Source of the DNA: JAGXQV01 sp964527565 | Lineage (GTDB): Bacteria; Pseudomonadota; Gammaproteobacteria; Burkholderiales; Sulfuricellaceae | Length of the DNA stretch: 17,829 nt | Reading direction: 5' to 3' | Assembly (NCBI GenBank): GCA_964527565.1 | Contig: CAZGOY010000056.1 | Coordinates: 1-17,829, forward strand | Shown: positions 1 to 7,103 of the stretch, one piece after another | How positions within the stretch are numbered: the first letter of the stretch is position 1 | Layout of the letters: each line of letters starts with the position of its first letter | The notes under the pieces: model-generated | Told to the model about the DNA's origin: nothing | What the model saw: the letters and a program-made list of their open reading frames with translations, nothing else | The model's database searches: none | Program-made: the position numbers and the translations under genes

Positions 1-2
1 AA

Positions 3-92
3 CAGACCGGCAGAAGCTGGTGGAACGGGGCGGACGGCAAGCTGTATATCCGCAACGCAGATGGGACGGCGCAGGGGTTTGCGGTGCGCTGA
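3..92 (+). CDS. C-terminal tail of an unidentified protein (5' end outside window)
   Basis: A reading frame is open from the left edge and ends at TGA 90-92, giving the last 29 residues of a protein. The tail contains SWWNGADGKLYIRN and ends GFAVR. The mixed composition, with Trp, Tyr, Asp and Gly and no runs of Arg or Pro, looks like real protein rather than a chance frame. It is followed directly by intergenic repeats, as expected at a gene end. I do not recognise the family: too little of it is present. It is the only plus-strand gene in the window and converges on the DUF2058 gene. Confidence 0.5.
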   Translation, partial: QTGRSWWNGADGKLYIRNADGTAQGFAVR

Positions 93-123
93 GGGGGGAG
101 GGGCACGGGGTGCCTGCGTGGCT

Positions 124-155
124 GAATTCGCGGCCAGGAGGCCGCTCCTACGTGG
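124..155. repeat. REP-like extragenic palindrome
   Basis: The segment reads gcggcc-aggag-gccgc followed by tcctacg. On the other strand it has the familiar form GTAGGAGCGGCC...GGCCGCG, the layout of repetitive extragenic palindromes common in Pseudomonas, Xanthomonas and related proteobacteria. It can form a short GC-rich hairpin and lies in the 3' intergenic space between two convergent genes, the usual site for such elements. Copy number elsewhere cannot be judged from one window. Confidence 0.5.
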
Positions 156-232
156 CGTTGTTTCAGCCTGTTAACCCCGTGTCCAACAGCGCTGTAGATG
201 CAATCCCCGAAGGGTATTGCACCGGAACAGCG

Positions 233-324
233 TAACCTCTGCGGGTCATCTCCGGCCTTGCGGCCTCCCCATAACCTCTGCGGGTCATCTCCGGCCTTGC
301 GGCCTCCCCATAACCTCTGCGGGT
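233..324. repeat. 39-bp tandem direct repeat, about 2.4 copies
   Basis: Units begin at 233, 272 and 311 with taacctctgcgggt. The first two 39-bp units are identical over their full length, and the third stops after 14 bases. Each full unit contains ggcc-ttgc-ggcc, a small self-complementary hairpin. With the REP-like element this accounts for most of the 292-bp gap between the gene tail at the left edge and the DUF2058 gene. The copies are head to tail with no unique spacers, so this is not a CRISPR array. Confidence 0.85.
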
Positions 325-346
325 TTGGAAGCGCGGGGGTCTAACA

Positions 347-363
347 GGCCGCTGGGCGCGGCC
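347..363 (-). terminator. Candidate weak terminator after the DUF2058 gene
   Basis: A perfect 6-bp GC stem (ggccgc, 5-base loop, gcggcc) begins 21 bp past the stop codon of the minus-strand DUF2058 gene. On that strand it is followed by TGTTAG rather than a run of T, so intrinsic termination would be weak. It may only be a structured 3' end. Confidence 0.3.
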
Positions 364-384
364 AGGGTAAGCTGGGCAACCGCG

Positions 385-921
385 CTACCACATCAAGTCG
401 TCCGGGATCTGGAAGGCGGCATACGGGTCGTCCGCATCGATCTCGGCGCTGGTCTTGTTTACCCGAACGACGAGCGAGGCATCACGCTCGGCGATCTTGT
501 CGGCGATAATTTTGGGCACCAATTCGGTGGTGCCGCCCTGGCAAACGATCACCAGGCGACCGGCCGCTAAATGCGCCTGGACCGTGGCCGACACATACAG
601 CCGTTCTATCTTGTTGTCTCGGGTGAAATTGTAGGCGATGTCGCCGGTGCCCTTGCTCTGGCGATTCTGCTGCACCATCTGGGCAATTTGCGCCATGATC
701 GCTTTGTGGGTGGCGGCCGCATCGCGCAGGGCATTGAGTTCGCGGGTCCGCTCGGCATTTTTGCGTTGCGTTTCTAGTGCGGCCAGGCGAACTTCATCGA
801 CACTTTGCGTACCGGTCCGGCGCTCGACCTTCTTCTGCTTACTTTTGTCCTGGTTGGCCTGTTTGACTTTGTTTTTGTCGACTAGACCGGCTTTCAAAAA
901 CTGATCTTGCAAAGAGGCCAT
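385..921 (-). CDS. DUF2058 (YaiL-like) family protein
   Basis: The 178-residue product starts MASLQDQFLKAGLVDKNK, the highly conserved opening of the DUF2058/YaiL family of small cytoplasmic proteins. These are usually described as nucleoprotein or polynucleotide-associated, with no established biochemical role. A Lys/Arg/Gln-rich helical N-terminal half (about residues 15-85) precedes a compact C-terminal half that begins near GDIAYNFTRDNKIERLYV and ends in an acidic tail. The length matches the family. The frame stays open to 990, but the ATG at 921 is chosen because it restores the family N-terminus and has GGAG at 930-933 eight bases upstream. It is a single gene, 371 bp beyond the end of the secretion operon and probably transcribed separately. 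Confidence 0.9.
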   Translation of the reverse strand: MASLQDQFLKAGLVDKNKVKQANQDKSKQKKVERRTGTQSVDEVRLAALETQRKNAERTRELNALRDAAATHKAIMAQIAQMVQQNRQSKGTGDIAYNFTRDNKIERLYVSATVQAHLAAGRLVIVCQGGTTELVPKIIADKIAERDASLVVRVNKTSAEIDADDPYAAFQIPDDLMW

Positions 922-929
922 ATGTACTA

Positions 930-933
930 CTCC
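930..933 (-). promoter_or_regulatory. Ribosome binding site of the DUF2058 gene
   Basis: GGAG on the minus strand lies eight bases before the ATG at 921. It decides in favour of this start over the longer frame that opens at 990. Confidence 0.65.
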
Positions 934-1097
934 GTAAATTGGGACCCGCTGGCCGAGGCGCCACCAGCTTGGCCGGTGAAAAGTCACCATGATAGCGCGT
1001 AGGATAGTCGGTGATCACCGAAATCAAGTATTCGCCAATGGGCAAAGGAACTTCAAGCCAACCTTTTTGCAGATAGATCACCGCAAGGGCAAGTTAA

Positions 1098-1175
1098 GTA
1101 GGGTGGGCACGGCCTTATCGTGCCCACGCGGAAATTGCATCAACAACGTGGACACAAAAAGCGTGCCTACCCTAC
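1098..1175. repeat. 78-bp inverted-repeat element (MITE-like)
   Basis: The ends are gtagggtgggcacg (1098-1111) and cgtgcctaccctac (1162-1175), complementary at 13 of 14 positions. An inner hairpin is formed by gggcacg and cgtgccc (1105-1124). The GTAGGGTGGGCACG motif is a type of dispersed repeat I associate with betaproteobacterial genomes, but copy number cannot be tested here. It occupies the middle of the 371-bp gap 922-1292 between the secretion operon and the DUF2058 gene. The rest of that gap shows only a weak terminator-like hairpin and a doubtful gene remnant. Confidence 0.6.
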
Positions 1176-1208
1176 CCGACTCTGTCCAACCCCATGGCTG
1201 CGCTCCTG

Positions 1209-1241
1209 AAAAATAAAGTCGGCGATTATACGGGCTTTATT
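1209..1241 (-). terminator. Candidate terminator of the secretion operon
   Basis: On the minus strand, AATAAAG (1241-1235) can pair with CTTTATT (1218-1212) across a 16-base loop, and a run of five T overlaps the end of the stem. It lies about 50 bp past the last stop codon of the five-gene operon. The stem is A/T-rich and weak, so this is a candidate only. Confidence 0.3.
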
Positions 1242-1292
1242 ACCATGGGCCTAATGTGGGAATGGGCGGCGGCATGGATTGGCAGCCCAGCC

Positions 1293-3395
1293 CTACCAGT
1301 ACAATTCCTTGACCACATCGTGAGCAATCCACCCAAGAATATCCGCCAGCAGCCCGTGGCTGCCGGACTCGATGCGGAGGGTGCCCATCCATTCCTGGTC
1401 GGTGGAGGCGAAGTGCGGATACTCGATGGCAGCCTCGATGCGATAGCGCGCTTCATGCAGGCGCCATTGCCCTTCCGGCGTGGTGGTGACCGCCAGAGGG
1501 CCGCCATTCGCCGATGACAGCGCCGGGTAATCGAGCGCATCGGTCGGGTTGGCGGCAATTTCCATAATTTTTCCCGCCAGTACCGAAAGTGCCGTTCCAT
1601 TTGGGTAGAAGCGGACTTCCGCTCCTCTGGCGATGCGGCCGTAGTCCGCTTCGGAAACAAATGCCACAACGCGCGCCCCCCGTTCCCCTGTCACTTTTCC
1701 CAGGAGGCTGTTTTTTCTGACCCAAGTTCCCGGAACCAGTTGATTATCCCAGTCGCGTACGGTGCCGTTCAGGGATGAAAACAGTTTCAGGCGCTCCAGT
1801 TCCGACTGGATGGCTTCCTGCGCAACATGGCGCTCGGCCAGACGTTCGGTCAGGATGTTGAGTTTGTCGCGCTCCTGGTCGCCGCCCCGCGCCAGCGCGA
1901 GCAATTCTTGACGCGCCTGAATGATGCGCGCCTGATTTTTGGCGGACTGAACTTCCAGGTCGGGGGAAGACAACGTCAACAGTAAATGGCCATTTTTCGT
2001 GCCAGTACCGTTCGTCACTCCCATTTCTTGTATGCGTGCGCTGGCGGGCGCATACACATACTGGATTTCGCTGGGGCTGAACAGGGCGGGTGCTGTGATG
2101 TGGCCACGCCACGGGAACAGCAGTACCGCCAGCACGGCCAGCAGGTACCATGCGAGCCGGCGCCGGTATTTTTGCGCCAGTTCCGAACGCATCTGCCACC
2201 AGGCATGCATTTCGCGCCAGACGGGCAACAGGATGAACCAACCGATTTCAACCAGGGCGAGAAAGGCGCCCAGCACCTTGGGAAAAGCGTAATAAACCAG
2301 CACCGCAATACCCGTGAACAGCACCAGACGGTAAATCCAGGTCGCCAGGCCAAACAACGTCAGCCAGCCCTTGTCGCATCCCGTATCGGGAAACCCCAAG
2401 CGTCCACGCAGCCATCCCTTGGCGGAACCGAACGCCCTCTCGTGCAAGTTGGGGAAATTGAGCGCGTCGGAAAGCAGGAAATAACCGTCAAAACGGATGA
2501 ATGGATTGAGATTGATCGCCAGGGTAATAATCAGCACCGTGCTGGCTTGCACGAACAGCGCGCTGCGCAGGGGGCCATCCGGCAACGCCAGCCAGGCGAG
2601 CAAGGCGAGCAAGGCAAGCAGACCCTCGGCGGCGATGCCGGCTGCACTGATCATAAAGCGCTGGCGGCGGTCGCTGAGCTTCCATATTTCGCCGACATCG
2701 GTAAACAGCACCGGCCAGAGGACGAGAAAAGCCACACCCACGCCGGTGACGCGCAGCCCCAGATACTTGGCGGCCAGCCCGTGTCCAAGTTCGTGCGCCA
2801 GTTTGCTGAGAACGAGGGCGACCGCTACCCACAGCATGCCCTCCAAACTGAAAACATAGCTGAAGGTATGGGTGAAACTTTCCCACTGCTGGGTCAGCCC
2901 GAAGGCGGCGGCCAGCGCAGCAAAACCAGCCAGCAGCCAGAATTTCCGGGTAAAGAAAAAACCGAGTGCGGGGAGCAGCGCCTGATAGAACCGGTCCGGG
3001 TTGGCGAGGCGGATGCGCAGAAACAGGTAATTATGCAGCAGCCACTTCAGCTTGCCGTCGCGCCGCTGCGCACTGGCGGTGGCGGAGAGGCACTGCGCGC
3101 GCCCGTGCCGCTGAAGAAGTTGATGGGCATCCAGGAAACGCAGTAGCTCGACGATGTCGCCCTCTTCAATTTCGATGGGCGCGGCCTGCTGCACGCCCGC
3201 AGCGAAATCTTGCGGCGCAACCTCGCGCCAGTGAGACAGCATCAGAAATTCACGCCAGCCGATCTGATAAAAGCGGTTGCGCAAGGGATCATGGAGACGC
3301 CACAAGGGGCTGCCATCATCGTGCCGCCCAGCTTCAAAAATGTGCAAATCCTCACGCAAGGCGGGCAGCAGGGGGGGCAGGCGCGGTTCCTCCAT
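1293..3395 (-). CDS. PqqD-like / M50 site-2 metalloprotease / HlyD hybrid membrane protein
   Basis: This 700-residue protein is the last gene of the operon. Residues 1-125 include a segment near 31-55 (LWRLHDPLRNRFYQIGWREF) resembling the PqqD-like winged-helix fold that binds leader peptides. Residues 150-430 form about eight membrane helices with the M50 motifs: HELGH at 201-205 (zinc ligands H201 and H205, catalytic E202) and LNPFIRFDGYF at 296-306, with D303 the expected third ligand. After the last helix (about 412-428), residues 440-700 are an HlyD-like adaptor: a lipoyl half near 445-480, a coiled coil about 485-540 and a second half from about 541. All protease ligands are intact. The frame is open to 3539, but the upstream part overlaps the preceding gene and reads as Arg/Cys-rich noise. 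ATG 3395 lies 7 bp past that gene's stop, suggesting translational coupling, although no strong Shine-Dalgarno is visible. It may act as a protease or as a protease-derived export channel. Confidence 0.88.
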   Translation of the reverse strand: MEEPRLPPLLPALREDLHIFEAGRHDDGSPLWRLHDPLRNRFYQIGWREFLMLSHWREVAPQDFAAGVQQAAPIEIEEGDIVELLRFLDAHQLLQRHGRAQCLSATASAQRRDGKLKWLLHNYLFLRIRLANPDRFYQALLPALGFFFTRKFWLLAGFAALAAAFGLTQQWESFTHTFSYVFSLEGMLWVAVALVLSKLAHELGHGLAAKYLGLRVTGVGVAFLVLWPVLFTDVGEIWKLSDRRQRFMISAAGIAAEGLLALLALLAWLALPDGPLRSALFVQASTVLIITLAINLNPFIRFDGYFLLSDALNFPNLHERAFGSAKGWLRGRLGFPDTGCDKGWLTLFGLATWIYRLVLFTGIAVLVYYAFPKVLGAFLALVEIGWFILLPVWREMHAWWQMRSELAQKYRRRLAWYLLAVLAVLLFPWRGHITAPALFSPSEIQYVYAPASARIQEMGVTNGTGTKNGHLLLTLSSPDLEVQSAKNQARIIQARQELLALARGGDQERDKLNILTERLAERHVAQEAIQSELERLKLFSSLNGTVRDWDNQLVPGTWVRKNSLLGKVTGERGARVVAFVSEADYGRIARGAEVRFYPNGTALSVLAGKIMEIAANPTDALDYPALSSANGGPLAVTTTPEGQWRLHEARYRIEAAIEYPHFASTDQEWMGTLRIESGSHGLLADILGWIAHDVVKELYW

Positions 3396-3402
3396 GCCGC
3401 GC

Positions 3403-4767
3403 TTACCAGCCCAACAGACGGCGCACGGCGAAAAGCGGACGGCGCACGATCTGGTAAAGCAACGGCGCACGCGCGCCGTAAAGCCGCGCGGTTCCCTTGA
3501 ACCCCAGAGTAGGCAGCGTTTGTCCGGCAGTGAACTCACCGCGCATGCGGTAGGCCGCTACGCCGTCCGGCCTTGCTTCGGCAGCGAATCCGGTCTCTGT
3601 CAGGCGCGCCTCGTAGCTTCCCAGCGGGTTAACGTACAAGGTCAGCTTCATCTCGCCGCCGGGCGCCACCGCGATGGCATCCTGCACCGGCACCCAGGCG
3701 GTTACGGCCACCTTGGCAGGGTCGGCCAGCAGCATGATTCTTTCGCCGATAACCACCGGTTTGCCGATCAGCCCGAGCGGGTCGTCGAAAGACACCACGC
3801 CGCGCGCCGGGGCGCGCAACTCGATGCGTTGCAGCAATTCTTCGAGAAAAGCCACTTCGGCGCGGTTTTCGTCGATCTTGGCGCGCAGGGTGCCGGTGTC
3901 GGAGCGCGAGGCATCATCCTGGAATCCTCTCTGGCTGGCGCGCAGCCAGTCCGCCTGGATGATTTCCTGGGTCTTGCGCGCCACCGCCAAGCGGTTGCGG
4001 TAAAGCGTATCGTCGAGAATCGCCAGCACCTGATCCTTTTCCACTGTCTGGCCGGGCCTCACCAGAACCTGGCGGATGGGTACGTCGGCAGGGGCGGTGA
4101 TGGGAACCGGCGCAAGGGGAGTCACCTCGGCGGTGGCGACCACGGATTGCCGGAAAGGGAAAAGCAGCAACAGTGTCACGGCGAGCAGGATGAAGCGCGC
4201 GCGCTTGCCGCCCCACCAGGCTTGCCAGCGCCGGCTTTGCCAGGAACGCCGGGCGGGGCGCCACGCCCACAATGCGTGGGCGTAGCCCTGCATGAGGGTT
4301 TCCAGCAGCCCGATTTCGTGTGCGTGCCAAGCCTCTTCGCGCGCCAGCGCCAGAACGCCGACAGTCTGCCCATCTGGTGCACGCAGCGGCAGCCACAGGA
4401 GATATTCGGGCAGCCACTCATGCCAACTGTCGCCGGGCAATTCCGGGTAGTCATTCAGGGTGGCGGCCCTTGCCGCGCCAGATTCTGGTTGCGCTGCCTT
4501 GTACAACTCACTCAGCCACACAGCGAAGGGGCTGTCGCCCTCCAACTGGAGCAGGCCGGAGGCGAGGCCGGGAACCCAGCGTCCCAGTGCATCGCGGGTA
4601 AACAGAATGGCGATACGGTAACGGGCGAGTTCCCAGGTTCGGTTGACGATGACAAACTGCAACGCCTCCAGGGATGGGGCGGTGCGCGCCTCCTGCTCCA
4701 GGGTCAGCAGGGTGGCGAGCGTCCCCTCTTCCACGGGATGCTCTTGCGCGTCGATGCTACATGCCAT
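3403..4767 (-). CDS. GAF-like domain / HlyD-family membrane fusion protein hybrid
   Basis: The 454-residue protein has a cytoplasmic N-terminal part, residues about 18-165, with the pattern of a GAF domain (ALQFVIVNRTWELARYRIAIL, later LLWLPLRAPDGQTVGVLAL, then a helix). A basic Trp/Arg-rich stretch leads to one membrane helix at about 191-206. The periplasmic remainder is an HlyD-type adaptor: first lipoyl half about 216-255, a short coiled coil about 256-315, second lipoyl half from 316 (RIELRAPARGVVSF), then a beta-barrel. HlyD proteins bridge an inner-membrane pump to a TolC channel. A sensory GAF domain on one is unusual and suggests that a cytoplasmic ligand gates assembly. The ATG at 4767 overlaps the end of the preceding adaptor gene by 11 bp, and the gene ends 7 bp before the M50 gene. 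What the GAF domain binds cannot be read from the sequence. Confidence 0.87.
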   Translation of the reverse strand: MACSIDAQEHPVEEGTLATLLTLEQEARTAPSLEALQFVIVNRTWELARYRIAILFTRDALGRWVPGLASGLLQLEGDSPFAVWLSELYKAAQPESGAARAATLNDYPELPGDSWHEWLPEYLLWLPLRAPDGQTVGVLALAREEAWHAHEIGLLETLMQGYAHALWAWRPARRSWQSRRWQAWWGGKRARFILLAVTLLLLFPFRQSVVATAEVTPLAPVPITAPADVPIRQVLVRPGQTVEKDQVLAILDDTLYRNRLAVARKTQEIIQADWLRASQRGFQDDASRSDTGTLRAKIDENRAEVAFLEELLQRIELRAPARGVVSFDDPLGLIGKPVVIGERIMLLADPAKVAVTAWVPVQDAIAVAPGGEMKLTLYVNPLGSYEARLTETGFAAEARPDGVAAYRMRGEFTAGQTLPTLGFKGTARLYGARAPLLYQIVRRPLFAVRRLLGW

Positions 4768-5533
4768 CGAATTCGGCGCTGCCGCTCATCCCGGCGATCA
4801 GCTCGTTAAACTTTCCTTCGATATTCGCGGTGATCTCCACGGTCTGACTGCCAGGGTCGATACGGCCGTTGATGACACGTATCTTGGCGGGGTAGCTTTT
4901 GCCGGTTTCATCGATATGCACGGTGAACTTGCTGCCCGCGCTCAGCTTTACCAGCCAGCGTGAAGGAATATGCAACTGGAAACGCATGGCACTGTTATCC
5001 ACGATTTCCAGCAACGGCTGTCCTTGCGTCACGGTTTCATGCAGCTTGGCGCGGATCTTCACGACTCGTCCGGAAAATGGCGCTGCCACCGAGCAGTAGC
5101 CCATCTGCACGCGGATCAGGTTAGCCTGTGCCAGGGTTTTTTCCAGGCTGGACTGTGCCAGGCGGACATCAAGTTCGCTCACCGAGCGGTATTGCTGAAG
5201 TTGCTGGCGTGAATCCAGGGTTTCCCTGGCAGCGGCGATTTCGGTGTCGGCAATTTTCAGGCGCGCGGCGTGCTCGTTGCAGTCGAAACGCACCAGTGCC
5301 TGGCCGGCGGCAAAAGCGCCTCCCAGCGCAACCGGCAGGGCAATGATGCGCCCGGTCATGTTGGCGGCCAGAACCGCCTCGCGTTCCGGCACCAGCAGGA
5401 CGCGGATCGGCGCCGCTGCACCGGCTGCCGGGGCAAGCGTGGGCACGGATGGGGCGGCGGAAAGCGCATGCGGCAAGGACAGGAAAGCCAGCAGGCTGGC
5501 ACGGGACAAAGTGCGGGTCATGGTGTGCCCCAT
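4757..5533 (-). CDS. Periplasmic efflux/secretion adaptor (HlyD/RND-MFP type)
   Basis: The 258-residue product has an N-terminal signal peptide (hydrophobic stretch SLLAFLSLPHALSAAP). It then has two biotinyl-lipoyl halves (about NMTGRIIALPVALGGAFAAG and CSVAAPFSGRVVKIRAKL) around a short alpha-hairpin (about residues 88-140), followed by a beta-barrel segment (MRFQLHIPSRWLV). This is the minimal architecture of a membrane fusion protein linking an inner-membrane component to a TolC channel. It lacks a membrane anchor beyond the signal peptide and so is probably soluble or peripheral in the periplasm. The chosen ATG at 5533 is 2 bp after the TGA of the TolC gene and is preceded by GGGAG at 5543-5547. 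An ATG at 5521 would also keep the signal peptide. Confidence 0.9.
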   Translation of the reverse strand: MGHTMTRTLSRASLLAFLSLPHALSAAPSVPTLAPAAGAAAPIRVLLVPEREAVLAANMTGRIIALPVALGGAFAAGQALVRFDCNEHAARLKIADTEIAAARETLDSRQQLQQYRSVSELDVRLAQSSLEKTLAQANLIRVQMGYCSVAAPFSGRVVKIRAKLHETVTQGQPLLEIVDNSAMRFQLHIPSRWLVKLSAGSKFTVHIDETGKSYPAKIRVINGRIDPGSQTVEITANIEGKFNELIAGMSGSAEFDGM

Positions 5534-5535
5534 GC

Positions 5536-7065
5536 TCAACGGCTCCCTGCCGGTGCAACGGCGCCGGGCAGCGTCCAGTTTTTCAGGGCTACGGCAATGG
5601 CCTGCTCAAAATCCGCGAGCTGGTCGCCGTGTCCTTCGAGCGGCATGTCGAAGCCGGCGGAATTGAGCACGCGCGCGTAACTTGCCTGCATGACGGCATA
5701 GGCATTGTCCTTCTGCAGGCTTGACAGCAAGGCACGCGCTTCGGCGCGTATCAGTTCCAGTTCGCTGCCGGTGGCGGATTTCATCGCGCCGGAAACCTGT
5801 TCGTTGACGCGCTGGTCGATCTGGTCGAGGGTGCTGGATACATCGAGTTCCGCCAGCGCCTGGTGATAACGCTCGGCGGCGATGCGCACCTGTGCCACTA
5901 CAGCCATGGAAAGCGCCATGCGGCGCATGTCGTCAACCTCCAGCATCAGCTCGTTGCGCTTCTGGGTTTCCGGATAGGAAAAGGCGCGCATCAGATTGAA
6001 CGACACGTTCATCCCCATGTCCGCCCAGTTGTTGTTGTACAGGTACTTGTTGGAATTGTACTGGGCCGACATGTCGAGCTGGACTCCCGGTAGCAGGCTG
6101 ATCAGGGCGCGCTTGGCTTCCAGCGCCGTGATGCGCTTGCGGTAATCCTCCTCGCGCAATTCGGCGCGATTGACCAGCGCCGCCTCTTCCAGCGCCGTCA
6201 GGTTGTCCGGCAGGAAGGGCAGGGCGGCGGGCACGGCGGGATCGGCCAGCGTGAATTCCGTGCCTGGTCTGAGGTTCATCAATGCTGCCAGCTCGGTTTT
6301 CGCCATCTGCAATTCATAACGCTTGGCCTTCAGATTCTGCACGATCTCGATCAGCCCGCGCTGGTAGGCGAGCGCCTGCAACGGCGGCAGCAGTCGTTTT
6401 TCCTCGATCTGGCGGGAATCCTGCAAGGCTGCTTCAGCGCGCATCAACAGTTGGTCCAGGCGCGTCCCCCAACGCTGGGCAGCCAGTGCGCGCCAGTACG
6501 CCGTGCTGGTGTCCTGCACGATGTTTTGCATGACCTTGCGCTGGCGTTCCTCGGCGATCAACACCTGGTCGGCCTGCTGGTGCGCACGCACGTAGCTGAT
6601 GCCGAAATCCAGTACATTCCAGGAAAATGCCAGATTGTGGTGGTGGTAGGCGCGTTCCTGCGCCACCGAAATATCCGTGCCGATTTGCCCGGTGCGCATG
6701 TTGAGCGCAGTGCCGCCGGGGTCGTTGCTGCGGTTGTAATAGCCCGCTGCCGCAGTCAGGCGCGGCAGCATGTCGTAAAAGCTCAGGTCAAGCTGCCCTC
6801 TGGCCAGGGCGTCTTCCATCAGCTTGACGCGATTTTCCAGGTTGTAGCGAAACGCCCGCGCCATGGCGCCGGGCAGGGTGACGGGCGCGGAAACCGGTTC
6901 CTGTTCGACAAACATTTTCTTCAGATCATTGCTGGCGCGATCCTGGCGTTCGGCATCGGTCAGCCGTGTGGGGGTAACCGTGCATCCGCCAAGCGCCAAT
7001 GCGGCGGTGAGCGCCAGAGTCAGCGTGCGAAAAGGGAATTTTCCGGTGGGATGTTGCTTCTTCAT
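5536..7065 (-). CDS. TolC-family outer-membrane channel lipoprotein
   Basis: The 509-residue protein begins with a lipoprotein signal peptide ending in LALGGC, so Cys28 is the likely lipidated residue. The mature part shows the two-fold repeated outer-membrane efflux layout: long Gln/Ala/Glu/Arg-rich helices (around residues 175-275 and 385-480) alternate with beta segments (such as YHHHNLAFSWNVLDFG and MGMNVSFNLMRAFSYPETQ). Length matches OprM/CusC-type factors. It would form the trimeric channel through the outer membrane for this operon's cargo. ATG 7065 has AGGA at 7077-7080. The gene begins 38 bp after the giant protein and its stop lies 2 bp from the adaptor start. The segment linking the two halves and the C-terminus near FDMPLEG are ordinary for the family. 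Confidence 0.93.
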   Translation of the reverse strand: MKKQHPTGKFPFRTLTLALTAALALGGCTVTPTRLTDAERQDRASNDLKKMFVEQEPVSAPVTLPGAMARAFRYNLENRVKLMEDALARGQLDLSFYDMLPRLTAAAGYYNRSNDPGGTALNMRTGQIGTDISVAQERAYHHHNLAFSWNVLDFGISYVRAHQQADQVLIAEERQRKVMQNIVQDTSTAYWRALAAQRWGTRLDQLLMRAEAALQDSRQIEEKRLLPPLQALAYQRGLIEIVQNLKAKRYELQMAKTELAALMNLRPGTEFTLADPAVPAALPFLPDNLTALEEAALVNRAELREEDYRKRITALEAKRALISLLPGVQLDMSAQYNSNKYLYNNNWADMGMNVSFNLMRAFSYPETQKRNELMLEVDDMRRMALSMAVVAQVRIAAERYHQALAELDVSSTLDQIDQRVNEQVSGAMKSATGSELELIRAEARALLSSLQKDNAYAVMQASYARVLNSAGFDMPLEGHGDQLADFEQAIAVALKNWTLPGAVAPAGSR

Positions 7066-7103
7066 ATTGTCAAATATCCTGTGATGTTTAATCAGGTCAA
7101 AAC

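Noticed and set aside
233..324. CRISPR array
   Set aside because: The repeats are directly adjacent with no unique spacers, and no cas genes are present.
922..990. Start of the DUF2058 gene at 990
   Set aside because: The added 23 residues do not resemble the family N-terminus, and the ATG at 921 has a good ribosome binding site.
1225..1230. Perfect TATAAT on the minus strand as a promoter for the DUF2058 gene
   Set aside because: No acceptable -35 box lies 16-18 bases upstream, and the site is about 300 bp from the gene start with an inverted-repeat element between.
1986..3146. Long plus-strand ORF of 386 codons opposite the M50-HlyD gene
   Set aside because: It has Gln/Gly/Arg-rich low-complexity composition, no recognisable motif and lies antisense to a gene with clear catalytic motifs. 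It is a shadow of GC-rich coding sequence.
3396..3539. N-terminal extension of the M50-HlyD gene up to 3539
   Set aside because: The extra 48 residues are Arg/Cys-rich and overlap the end of the GAF-HlyD gene by 137 bp. The ATG at 3395 fits the operon spacing.
3277..4809. Plus-strand ORF of 510 codons opposite the GAF-HlyD gene
   Set aside because: It crosses the borders of three minus-strand genes, has no domain signal and has biased His/Gln/Arg composition typical of an antisense frame.
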